Assembly: GCF_000305785.2 (NCBI RefSeq)
Contig: NC_018868.3
Span: forward strand, 62,001 to 126,000
Origin: Simiduia agarivorans SA1 = DSM 21679
GTDB lineage: Bacteria > Pseudomonadota > Gammaproteobacteria > Pseudomonadales > Cellvibrionaceae
Reading direction: 5' to 3'
Length of the DNA stretch: 64,000 nucleotides
Translations under genes and position numbers: made by a program
Shown here: positions 1 through 7,130 of the stretch, one piece after another
How the letters are laid out: every line of letters begins with the position of its first letter
Numbering within the stretch: position 1 is the first letter of the stretch
Notes under the pieces: generated by a model
The model's input: only the letters and a program-made list of their open reading frames with translations
What the model was told of the DNA's origin: nothing
Databases searched by the model: none

Positions 1-744
1 CGGCACAAATTTAATGGTGCGGTCTTCATCTGGCGCCAACACGTCGGTAAATGAATCTACGCGGCCATCGCGATAGGTGAGGGTATTTATCGCCTCACCG
101 GTGTAGTCTTCTGTGATCTGCAGGGTGACCTCGTAGCCCTCGCCCAGCATGGAGGGTTCCATGTGCTTGATCGCCAACCGGACTGGCCGGCCCGTAGCGT
201 TTGCCACCCTTTCTGTGAGTACTGCATCGGCCGCGTTCGGGCGCGCGTAGCGGAATTCAGATGAAAACTCGATGGTACCTTCCGCATTGATTATGGGTTG
301 ATCGTCAGCATCATACGCACTGTCGTCTTGGGTGGCGTCCGGTTCAACTTCAAAATAAGGCTCGGATCTCAGCCACTCAAGTTGGGTTTCGATATCGGCG
401 GACTCAGGAAAACGGAACCGGAGATCGGCCAGCACCCACACATCCAGTTCGCGTTTGGCGCTTAGTCGGAAATGCCAGTCGATGTCGGTGGTGACGGGAT
501 CGCCTGGCCGGCTGTTGTCAACTTCATGCAGTACACCCTCCTGTTCAATCAGGAAGGTGACGGCCATGCGCGCCCGGCGGTAGCCGTCGTCTGCCGGGTT
601 CCAGGCATCGTCTTCGGAATAGTTTTCCTCCTGCGTTTGCAGGTATTGTTCGTTTTCGGGTTCCTCCTGTGCGGAGCAACCAGAGATTAAAATGCCAGTC
701 GAAAGCAGTAGGTAGGTGGTAAGAATATGGGCCGTACGCAGCAT
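1..744 (-). CDS. Predicted lipoprotein, C-terminus outside window
   Basis: The minus strand is open without a stop from the ATG at 744-742 to the window edge (248 codons). The N-terminus is a lipoprotein signal: MLR, a hydrophobic run, then ILISGC with the lipid-modified Cys at residue 23. The mature part is acidic (CSAQEEPENEQ) and then mixed alpha/beta in composition, with no family I recognise. An AGGA lies a few bases before the ATG. It is divergent from the hydrolase gene at 1187. Function unknown; an outer-membrane-anchored periplasmic protein is the inference from the lipobox. The reading frame is well supported by length and signal; the C-terminal extent cannot be seen. Confidence 0.72.
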   Translation of the reverse strand, partial: MLRTAHILTTYLLLSTGILISGCSAQEEPENEQYLQTQEENYSEDDAWNPADDGYRRARMAVTFLIEQEGVLHEVDNSRPGDPVTTDIDWHFRLSAKRELDVWVLADLRFRFPESADIETQLEWLRSEPYFEVEPDATQDDSAYDADDQPIINAEGTIEFSSEFRYARPNAADAVLTERVANATGRPVRLAIKHMEPSMLGEGYEVTLQITEDYTGEAINTLTYRDGRVDSFTDVLAPDEDRTIKFVP

Positions 745-1186
745 GGTGATTATCCTTAATACACAGTTCAGCTGGCTCATAAGCTAATCCGGTCTTGTGA
801 TTAACTCAAGAGGGTGGGGTGGCGTCTGTTCGCAGATCAGAAAAAAATCGACGATTTGGCTGTCGGGTTGGTTGTTTGCGAAGATTGCTTAGATGAGGGT
901 TTGCACAGCTTTCTAGATGATGTATTTCATTCCCGTGGGCTGGTGCTGTTGGTGAATGGGTGGTTTGTTTGTGTGTTCTGGCGCCTTGGAGATTGTTAGG
1001 GGGTTTGTTGGTTTAGGTGTTTTAATTTTTATCTGACCACAAGTTAAACTTAGCGATGTGGGTTTGAATAAGGCGTTTAGCTGGCAAAAGAACGCCTTAC
1101 ACCGACTTGTCAGTGCTCATCCTATTGAAATAATGGAATTAAATCTCTCTCCTGTGCACCACTTCACGCTACAATTGGCGCCGACT
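745..1186. other. Intergenic region between divergent lipoprotein genes
   Basis: About 440 bases with no convincing gene. A 61-codon plus-strand frame at 814-999 has low-complexity, Val/Leu/Cys-rich content and no ribosome binding site, so I do not call it. Promoters of the two flanking divergent genes must lie here, but I could not place a clear -35/-10 pair. The plus-strand hydrolase frame is open from 1058, but its first 43 codons do not look like protein and precede a good lipoprotein signal. Confidence 0.4.
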
Positions 1187-2170
1187 ATGGGGGTAAGAAT
1201 GCTCAGAATATTGATGTGCGCGTCTTTGTGTGTCGCATTGAACTCATGCGTCAACCGATCGCCTTTGCCAGCGGGGGGCGCTTTAGAAAATAAGCCGTAT
1301 TTGCCTGCGCCCGATCTGGTATTTGAAATCGAAGGTATGAGCCATTGCACCTCCGTCGATGACGCCAGGCTACACATAAATAAAGGCGAGCCTGTCACGC
1401 TTATCGTGCATGGTTGCTTCTTATCCGCGGGCCGGTTCCGTGCCCTGGCCGACGTGTTTGCTTTTCACGGGCAGCAAACGATCTGTTTTAATTACGACGA
1501 CCGTGACCGAATCAGTGACAGTGCCGCACAGCTGAATCAAGCGCTCGCCAAACTTAGTGAGAAAATTGATACTGATCAAATCACCGTGATAGGGCACAGC
1601 CAGGGTGGGCTTGTCGCGCGTCAAAGCGTAAGTGAATTCAATGATGCGCAAGCCCTCTCAAAAAAAACCAAAATTTCTTTAGCTACCATTTCAGGGCCTT
1701 TTGGTGGCATTGAATCCTCAAAGCATTGTGGTTGGCGTTGGCTGCACCTGGCCAGTTTCGGTATAACGACTGCCGTTTGCCAAGCGGTAACTGGCAGCAA
1801 ATGGACAGAGATTCCACCCGACAGTCGCTTCATACAAAACCCTACGCCGCTTAATACAAACGTAGTTCGTTTCTTGAAGATCAATACCGATGAAACCGAA
1901 ACCTGCCGTCGCCATGATGCTGAAGGACGCTGTATTGAAGATGATTATGTATTTTCATTGGCAGAGCAGTCGCACCCTGTGCTGGACCAACTAGAAATTG
2001 TCAAGCAAGCCACGGTAAAAGCCGGCCATGTAGAAATTGTGGGTGATTCCATTACGGCGCCAGACAAGTTGATACGCGTTTTGCAGCAGGGCGGTTATAT
2101 GCGTGATACTCCTGCGGAAAGGCAAGCTGCTTTTCGTGACTTGCTTGATCAGCTATATGTTATGAATTGA
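1187..2170 (+). CDS. Lipoprotein alpha/beta hydrolase (lipase/esterase-like)
   Basis: A 327-residue protein starting MGVRMLRILMCASLCVALNSC, a lipoprotein signal with the lipobox Cys at residue 21; the ATG at 1199 is an equally good start. The hydrolase core shows the oxyanion-hole strand TLIVHGC near residue 75 and the nucleophile elbow VIGHSQGG with Ser138. A late GHVEIVGD (near residue 290) is the probable catalytic His region. Several cysteines in the mature part suggest a disulfide-stabilised exported enzyme. This is the pattern of membrane-anchored esterases/lipases with a PGAP1-like core; the substrate is unknown. It is flanked downstream by repeat-rich sequence. Confidence 0.75.
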   Translation: MGVRMLRILMCASLCVALNSCVNRSPLPAGGALENKPYLPAPDLVFEIEGMSHCTSVDDARLHINKGEPVTLIVHGCFLSAGRFRALADVFAFHGQQTICFNYDDRDRISDSAAQLNQALAKLSEKIDTDQITVIGHSQGGLVARQSVSEFNDAQALSKKTKISLATISGPFGGIESSKHCGWRWLHLASFGITTAVCQAVTGSKWTEIPPDSRFIQNPTPLNTNVVRFLKINTDETETCRRHDAEGRCIEDDYVFSLAEQSHPVLDQLEIVKQATVKAGHVEIVGDSITAPDKLIRVLQQGGYMRDTPAERQAAFRDLLDQLYVMN

Positions 2171-2200
2171 CTGCCGCTTCGTTTGTTGATACTGCCAAGT

Positions 2201-2270
2201 TGCGGAAGGGTAGTGCTGAACGTGTTTGCTTAGCGCCAGTCCATGCCTTGCAAGAGTCATGGGTGGCTGG
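2201..2270 (+). repeat. Diverged ~70-bp repeat, copy A
   Basis: This stretch aligns with 4455-4525 at roughly three quarters identity (my count: about 16 mismatches and one gap, almost all transitions). Both copies contain CGGAAGGGTAG, CCAGTCCA and TTGCAA. The end can fold as AGTCAT-GG-GTGGCT, with G.U pairs replacing the perfect AGGCCAT-GG-ATGGCCT stem of copy B. The two copies are in the same orientation and bracket the AT-rich patch. Confidence 0.65.
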
Positions 2271-2369
2271 TTGTAGTAAAAAAGGGTTGAGAAGTATATG
2301 GCTGGGGTGTCGGCGCTTCGAGCGCGTTCGCCCTGTTGACAGAGAACGGCTTCCGACCCCATTATCTTA

Positions 2370-2729
2370 GTGGGAGGATATTTCCTTAAACATAAATTAC
2401 TGGGCTTTGAGCTCTATTACATCCCATCCACGTCTATGCAGCCGGCCTTGCAGGCAGAAGACATAGTGCTTGCTGACACCTGGGTTGATGTGAGCACATT
2501 AATACCCGGGGACATCATTGTATTTGAACACCCTACTATCCACGGTATGCGCCTCATCAAACGCATTGCCAAGATCGATACCGATACGGTTATGGTGCTT
2601 GGAGACAACGCCAAAAATAGTCTGGACAGCCGCTCGATAGGCAATATTAACAAACAGTTAATTTTGGCAAAGGCCAGTGCCTACATCCGAAGTTGCCACA
2701 TAGGTAAAATAGCCGACATTGAAAATTAG
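2370..2729 (+). CDS. Short signal peptidase I-like (S26) protein, no membrane anchor
   Basis: A 119-residue protein from a GTG start with the S26 signal peptidase signatures in order: the Ser box IPSTSMQP (near residue 20), the Lys box GMRLIKRIAKI (near residue 64), and the box GDNAKNSLDSRSIG (near residue 78). The usual N-terminal membrane segments of LepB are absent and the protein is about half the usual length. The frame is open upstream only to 2340, so an anchor cannot be recovered. It may be a standalone single-domain peptidase, for example one serving a dedicated exported substrate, or a truncated remnant. It sits at the left end of an AT-rich patch and overlaps the convergent gene at its stop. 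Confidence 0.7.
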   Translation: MGGYFLKHKLLGFELYYIPSTSMQPALQAEDIVLADTWVDVSTLIPGDIIVFEHPTIHGMRLIKRIAKIDTDTVMVLGDNAKNSLDSRSIGNINKQLILAKASAYIRSCHIGKIADIEN

Positions 2730-4075
2730 ATGAAATTCATCTTCAGGCTGCAAGCCTTACCGGTAACCTTACTTGTGGCATACATATAAAATCGAAATAC
2801 TTCTTTGCAGGCATCTTTCAATTCCTTTTGTTGGCGAGAGCTCAATAATTCTGACTTCTCGACATCAACCTCAATTTTCCCCAGGAATTTATCGCTATAG
2901 ATGTTCTGCTCGCCGGTAAAAGCATATTTAAACATGGCATCATCAACTGCAGCCATCATCTGACGGGCTAAAGTGCCATACTCATCGCAACCTTGCATCG
3001 CGATCTTTACAAAAAAATACTCTCCGACATATATCTTCTCCTCTGAATAAATCAGAGGTTCCAGCAGGCAGTCGATGTCCAGCTCACTGAAAAGCTCGTC
3101 ATCCTTCCAAGTGGCGAAATACGTTAACCCACCAATCTCTCTCGAGCCGACAGGCCTAAAAATAGCACAATTCAAATCATTAACAGCCGCGATCCTCGCA
3201 GGCATAAAACCCACGGAAGCAGAAATTTTTTTGCCAACTGTACGATCTAAATTAGAATCGTAGGCATAGATATTTGGATCATTTTTAAAAGCAATATAAT
3301 AGAAATTCGACTTACCAACATAGGCCGCAACAGGTTTATCAGTAAATGTTTCGCGTAACGCATTTCCATCCCAGCAGTAGCTTTTGTCCCCACAGCTAAA
3401 CAATACCGAATCATCCACCCTTTCTGGTTGAACAACTATACTTACGCTCTTTGCCTCGGACGGTAGTGCTGCAATGCTATCAAATCTTTCCAAATCAAAA
3501 ACCGCGACATCACCATGAGTTCCACTACGAGTATATATAAATAGCAGATTATCTAGTTGTGAAAACTTCGTCCAGGTAGATTTAAAGCTCTTTCTAGCCA
3601 CCTCATTAAAATCTTTGTTCAGCTTAACAACTTCATGAACTGAATAATCGTAGAAAAAGTAAAAGCAATCGATAACCGCCAGCAAAAACCAACTAGTTGC
3701 AAAAGTGCAAGGAGTCAACTCATTTGCCGTCTTAAAAAGATATACATTAGGATCTGGGAATCGCGACTCAACGCTAACTGAACAATCGCCAAATGATTTT
3801 GTTTCACGAGAATCGATAAATATGTCCGCTTCCTGCTTTGGCACTACTGATTTCCTGTCACCCACAAACGTAGCTAGCAAATTAGCCTCTTTGTAGTAAA
3901 TTGCTACGTCATCAGTATCGTGCTTAAATATTCTAATATCTTCCTTTGTAAACTCTGTGAGGTGCAATTCTTGGCCACCATCCACCCTGTAGTAGTAATA
4001 AAAACTCTTTAAATAAAAACAACTACCTACAACTTGCGGGTATGTATGACTTCCTGAAACCGCGAATAAATTCAT
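2726..4075 (-). CDS. Large hypothetical protein in AT-rich patch
   Basis: A 449-residue protein I do not recognise. It has no signal peptide or membrane segment. It is rich in Phe, Tyr and Asp and looks like repeated beta strands (for example VAIYYKEANLLATFVGDRK and SVLFSCGDKSYCWDGNALR), suggesting a propeller or beta-sandwich. Base composition is much more AT-rich than its neighbours (3241-3300 has 15 G/C in 60), a sign of acquisition. GGAGG lies 8 bases before the ATG, just after the stop of the broken gene upstream, so the two were probably co-translated. An immunity- or effector-associated role next to a lost partner is possible but not shown. Confidence 0.7.
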   Translation of the reverse strand: MNLFAVSGSHTYPQVVGSCFYLKSFYYYYRVDGGQELHLTEFTKEDIRIFKHDTDDVAIYYKEANLLATFVGDRKSVVPKQEADIFIDSRETKSFGDCSVSVESRFPDPNVYLFKTANELTPCTFATSWFLLAVIDCFYFFYDYSVHEVVKLNKDFNEVARKSFKSTWTKFSQLDNLLFIYTRSGTHGDVAVFDLERFDSIAALPSEAKSVSIVVQPERVDDSVLFSCGDKSYCWDGNALRETFTDKPVAAYVGKSNFYYIAFKNDPNIYAYDSNLDRTVGKKISASVGFMPARIAAVNDLNCAIFRPVGSREIGGLTYFATWKDDELFSELDIDCLLEPLIYSEEKIYVGEYFFVKIAMQGCDEYGTLARQMMAAVDDAMFKYAFTGEQNIYSDKFLGKIEVDVEKSELLSSRQQKELKDACKEVFRFYMYATSKVTGKACSLKMNFI

Positions 4076-4090
4076 CTTAAACCCCTCCGT

Positions 4091-4396
4091 TCAGTACTGA
4101 ACGACATCACCCAGTGTTGCGCCTTGCTCAAAAATATTATCAATAACAGGTTTAACATTATCAGTTAGAAATATCGTTAATGTTCCGTTGATCTTTGAAT
4201 CTTCGAAGTTTTTTAGCAGATCATCATTGCCTGACTGTTTTAAAATTGGATACAAACTATCTGGGCTGTTCGCTATTTTATTAAATAGTTCTGACTTAAT
4301 TATTTCAATATCACCGCCATTTATTTTATTAAACAGCCATTTAACATCAACCTCACCTGGTTTGCTGAATGCGCGCGCAAGGTCTAATAATCGGGG
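4091..4396 (-). pseudogene. 3' remnant of an unknown gene, 5' end lost
   Basis: A minus-strand frame of 101 codons ending in TGA at 4093-4091. It has protein-like content (for example VKWLFNKINGG, LYPILKQSGNDD, LTDNVKPVIDNIF) but no start codon. It begins directly after an in-frame stop inside GGGGTCAGATAAG at 4394-4405, where the sequence changes to non-coding repeat. I read it as the C-terminus of a larger protein cut by an insertion or deletion. Its composition matches the AT-rich gene downstream, and only about 15 bases separate its stop from that gene's start. A perfect palindrome (GTTCAGTACTGAAC, 4089-4102) spans its stop. Confidence 0.6.
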
Positions 4397-4774
4397 TCAG
4401 ATAAGCATTATGGCGCGTTAAGCGTCTTCGCTGGTAAGCCCTCCGGCTTTGTCGCGGAAGGGTAGCACCAAACGTGATTGCCCAACACCAGTCCACGCTT
4501 TGCAAAGGCCATGGATGGCCTGGGAGCGAATCGGTACAGGACGTATCGTTGAGCGGCAAAGCGTGGGGTGGGGTTGGGCTTGTGAGGTTAGGGTGGGGTT
4601 CCGCGATCTCGCGGTTATTTGGTGGGGGAAAATGAGGTGTGTGTCGGTGCATTCGCGGCTGGGAAGCGGATGGCCGCTCCGCCGTTCCAACTACATAGAT
4701 AAGTGCCTGGTTTGAGGGGTGCGCTAGAGGGTTGGGTGGGTTCGGACGGGAATGACTCGCACCCTTCGGGGCCG
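4397..4774. other. Non-coding, repeat-rich region with possible mobile-element junction
   Basis: No gene is supported here. The left edge carries ATCGGGGTCAGATAAG and then ATTATGGCGCG. In my recollection this kind of sequence precedes IS200-like/REP-associated transposase genes, but no transposase frame follows. Copy B of the 70-bp repeat lies inside, and CCGCGA-TC-TCGCGG near 4600 can form a hairpin. Near 4744, CGGACGGGAATGACTCGCACCC resembles the 3' end of the tRNA-Asp gene further right. Confidence 0.4.
4455..4525 (+). repeat. Diverged ~70-bp repeat, copy B
   Basis: This is the partner of 2201-2270 in the same orientation. It ends in a perfect inverted repeat AGGCCAT-GG-ATGGCCT and contains the palindrome CTTTGCAAAG. 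Differences from copy A are nearly all transitions, and in the terminal stem they preserve pairing through G.U. That suggests selection on an RNA or single-strand structure. The translation in one frame (PVHALQ) is an artefact of the repeat. Confidence 0.65.
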
Positions 4775-4908
4775 GCTATCAATCATAGATTGATAGCGTT
4801 CGGCTGCGCACAAAGCATCGCTTTGTAAACGCTTGCCTCACCCATGTGCTCGGGCCTGCGGCCCAACGGCCGGCTGGCCGTTGCCCAAAATCGCTCCCGG
4901 CGATTTTG
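4775..4908. repeat. Cluster of five perfect stem-loops beside tRNA-Asp
   Basis: Five perfect inverted repeats follow one another: GCTATCAATC/GATTGATAGC (4775-4797), ACAAAGC/GCTTTGT (4810-4826), GGGCC/GGCCC (4852-4864), CAACGGCC/GGCCGTTG (4864-4883) and CAAAATCGC/GCGATTTTG (4886-4908). Loops are 3 to 5 bases. The last stem ends six bases before the tRNA-Asp 3' end, so on the minus strand these hairpins would lie in the trailer of the tRNA transcript. None has a U-tract typical of a terminator. Confidence 0.8.
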
Positions 4909-4913
4909 TGAGT

Positions 4914-4987
4914 CGGACCGGACGGGACTCGAACCCGCGACCTCCGGCGTGACAGGCCGGCATTCTAACCAACTGAACTACCGGTCC
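4914..4987 (-). tRNA. tRNA-Asp (GTC)
   Basis: The minus strand folds as a complete cloverleaf. The acceptor stem is GGACCGG paired with CCGGTCC, the D-arm is TAGTTCAGTTGGTTAGA, the anticodon loop is CCTGTCACG with anticodon GTC, and the T-loop is GGTTCGAGTCC. The discriminator is G. The three bases after it read ACT, so CCA is not encoded and must be added by CCA transferase. It lies 47 bases downstream of tRNA-Val and is probably on the same transcript. Confidence 0.95.
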
Positions 4988-5034
4988 GCTAAACCGGGTT
5001 GGCGTGAGTAACTTAGGTTAAACACTGCCTTATA

Positions 5035-5110
5035 TGGTGGGTGGTACAGGGGTCGAACCTGTGACCTACGCCTTGTAAGGGCGCCGCTCTACCAACTGAG
5101 CTAACCACCC
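5035..5110 (-). tRNA. tRNA-Val (TAC)
   Basis: The minus strand gives acceptor GGGTGGT/ACCACCC, D-arm TAGCTCAGTTGGTAGAG, anticodon loop CCTTACAAG with anticodon TAC, and T-loop GGTTCGACCCC. The discriminator is A and CCA is encoded in the gene (5035-5037). It is the first gene of a two-tRNA unit with tRNA-Asp, driven by the promoter at 5129-5156. Confidence 0.95.
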
Positions 5111-5128
5111 GTTGTTCAAGAGCCGCGT

Positions 5129-5156
5129 ATTCTACGCATAAATCCGGCCCGGTCAA
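5129..5156 (-). promoter_or_regulatory. Sigma-70 promoter of the tRNA-Val/tRNA-Asp unit
   Basis: On the minus strand TTGACC (5156-5151) and TAGAAT (5134-5129) are separated by 16 bases. The -10 ends 18 bases before the tRNA-Val 5' end. Both boxes are close to consensus. Confidence 0.75.
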
Positions 5157-5190
5157 CACTCGGGTGAACTTTTTTATGACTATCAATACC

Positions 5191-5220
5191 TTGGGCGTTT
5201 GGTGGGCGGGTTGGTATACT
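5191..5220 (+). promoter_or_regulatory. Probable promoter of ccmH
   Basis: TTGGGC (5191-5196) and TATACT (5215-5220) are 18 bases apart. Initiation near 5227 would give a short leader before the GTG at 5255 and would exclude the upstream TTG/GTG candidates at 5237-5240 as good starts. Confidence 0.55.
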
Positions 5221-5254
5221 GCCGGCCGTCTCAACTTTGGTGTGGAGCCTGGCT

Positions 5255-5734
5255 GTGCCGACCCTGCTAAACCTCATCCGTGCAAGCCTTCTGGGGCTGA
5301 CGCTTCTGCTGACCGGCCATGCGCTGGCCGTGATTGATGTGTACCAATTCGACAGTGAAGAGCAGCGCCTGCGCTACCTCGAGTTCATCGAAGAAATGCG
5401 CTGCCCCAAGTGCCAGAACCAGAACCTGTCCGGTTCTGATTCACCCATTGCCGCTGATTTACGCCGCGAAATCCATCGTCTGCTGCAGGAAGGTAAAAGC
5501 GATGACGAAATCGTCGAGTTCATGGTGGCGCGCTACGGTGAATTCATTCTCTACGAACCGCGCATGCAGTCATCCACCTATATATTGTGGCTCGCCCCCA
5601 TTGGCATGCTGTTGGTGGGGCTTGTGGTCGCGATTCTCATGTCGCGCCGGAAAAACACCCGGGCCACCGTTGATGATGTCGAAAAACAAGCCCGCCTCAA
5701 GGCACTGCTGAACGCGAACGAACAGGATAAATAA
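5255..5734 (+). CDS. ccmH: Cytochrome c maturation protein CcmH
   Basis: CcmH is the periplasmic, membrane-anchored thiol-disulfide protein that helps prepare the apocytochrome c CXXCH site for heme attachment. The motif EEMRCPKCQNQNL carries the two redox cysteines of the family. A signal peptide (VPTLLNLIRASLLGLTLLLTGHALA) precedes it and a C-terminal membrane helix follows (ILWLAPIGMLLVGLVVAIL). I chose the GTG at 5255 because GGAG lies 8 bases upstream and the signal then starts cleanly. It overlaps ccmI by one base (TAATG). The other ccm genes are not adjacent: tRNA genes on the other strand lie upstream. Confidence 0.92.
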   Translation: MPTLLNLIRASLLGLTLLLTGHALAVIDVYQFDSEEQRLRYLEFIEEMRCPKCQNQNLSGSDSPIAADLRREIHRLLQEGKSDDEIVEFMVARYGEFILYEPRMQSSTYILWLAPIGMLLVGLVVAILMSRRKNTRATVDDVEKQARLKALLNANEQDK

Positions 5735-6960
5735 TGACCTACTTCTGGATTGGAGCGCTGCTGTTGGCGCTCATGGCCGGGCTCGCCATCCTTTGGCCGC
5801 TCATGTTTGGCGGTAAAGGCGCTGACCTCAAGCGCGAGGCCGTTAACGTTGCCATTTACAAAGACCGCAAGGCCGAGCTCGATGCTCAGCTGGCGGCCGG
5901 AGATCTTGATGCTGACGCCCATGCGGCAATGCTCGCAGAGCTCGACGACAGCCTGCTGGAGGATGCCCAGGGTGAGGATAGCCAGCAGCCCGTAACCAAC
6001 CAGAACAATGCACAGTGGATCCTCCTGATCGCTGCGGTGCTACTGCCTTTGGCGGCCGGTGCCTGGTACTGGGAAAAAGGCGCCAGCCAGGAAGTGGTGC
6101 TGCGGGAGATGATGCAGAACGTCAACGGCCCTGAAGATGCCGGCCAGGTTATCGCCATGCTGCGCGACAGCGTCGACAAGCAGCCGGATAACACCCAGAA
6201 CTGGTTTATGCTCGCGCGCATGTACATGGAAGTCGGGCAATTTGCCGACGCCACCATGGCCTATCTGGAAGTGGTCAATCGCGAGCCGGAAGCGGCCAAT
6301 GTGGTCGCGGAGATGGCCCAGGCGCTGTTCCTGGCGTCCAAAAACGAAATCACTCCCGAAGTGCGCAAGATCACCCAGCGGGCCCTGAAGTTGGATCCCA
6401 ACAACGGCACCGCCCTCGGGTTAGCCGGTATCGACGCGTTTGAGCAGCAACAATACCAATCGGCCATTGATTTATGGACCCAGGCGGCCGGCCAGAGCAT
6501 GCCCGGCTCACCCGCCCGGCAAGCGCTTGAGGGCGGGATTGCCCGCGCTAAATCCATGCTGGGTGAGACAGCGGATGCGGGTGTGGCGGTTGCACCGGAC
6601 AGGCCCGATACGTCCGGGAAGCCGGTAATCCGCGTGTCCGTCGCCCTGGCCGACAGCGTGCCGCGCGCGGGCCAGACGGTATTTGTCTACGCCCGTGCCT
6701 GGCAGGGTGCCCGCATGCCACTGGCAATCCAGCGGCTGAATATCAACGACCTGCCTGCGACCCTCACGCTGGATGACAGCATGACCATGATGGCCGGGGT
6801 CTCCCTCGCCAGTGCCGGCGAGCTGGAAGTGCTGGCGCGGGTGTCGGCATCCGGTAGCCCGGCGCCCCAGCCGGGTGACTGGGAAGCGTCTTCCGGACCG
6901 GTTTCGCTGGCCGAAGGCGATGCCACCGTCACCCTCACCGTGGATCGCCAGATTCCCTGA
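5734..6960 (+). CDS. ccmI: Cytochrome c maturation protein CcmI
   Basis: A 408-residue protein translated from an ATG overlapping the ccmH stop. It has an N-terminal membrane helix (FWIGALLLALMAGLAILWPL), a cytoplasmic segment, a second helix (WILLIAAVLLPLAAGAWYW), and then a periplasmic tetratricopeptide region (NTQNWFMLARMYMEVGQ; DPNNGTALGLAGIDAFEQQ). The C-terminal beta-rich domain matches the extended CcmI form that recruits apocytochrome c to the heme lyase. Pairing with ccmH supports the call. No clear terminator follows before smc. Confidence 0.9.
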   Translation: MTYFWIGALLLALMAGLAILWPLMFGGKGADLKREAVNVAIYKDRKAELDAQLAAGDLDADAHAAMLAELDDSLLEDAQGEDSQQPVTNQNNAQWILLIAAVLLPLAAGAWYWEKGASQEVVLREMMQNVNGPEDAGQVIAMLRDSVDKQPDNTQNWFMLARMYMEVGQFADATMAYLEVVNREPEAANVVAEMAQALFLASKNEITPEVRKITQRALKLDPNNGTALGLAGIDAFEQQQYQSAIDLWTQAAGQSMPGSPARQALEGGIARAKSMLGETADAGVAVAPDRPDTSGKPVIRVSVALADSVPRAGQTVFVYARAWQGARMPLAIQRLNINDLPATLTLDDSMTMMAGVSLASAGELEVLARVSASGSPAPQPGDWEASSGPVSLAEGDATVTLTVDRQIP

Positions 6961-7130
6961 ATATGGGCGTTGGTAGGGTGAAATGGCGTGGTTGACCGTG
7001 TAGAATCGGCCGATCTTTGGGCATCCGTTCAAGCCGGCAGGGAGCGCTAGCCATCACCCCATCCGCTTGGCCATGTTTGGCCCATAAATATTAGAAAAAA
7101 CAGTAACTTATAGTAGAGTGAAACGGTTAC

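Noticed and set aside
814..999. 61-codon frame in the first intergenic region
   Set aside because: Low-complexity content, no ribosome binding site and no family resemblance.
4449..4715. 88-codon frame across repeat copy B
   Set aside because: It is a translation of the repeat; the similar peptide near 2200 comes from copy A.
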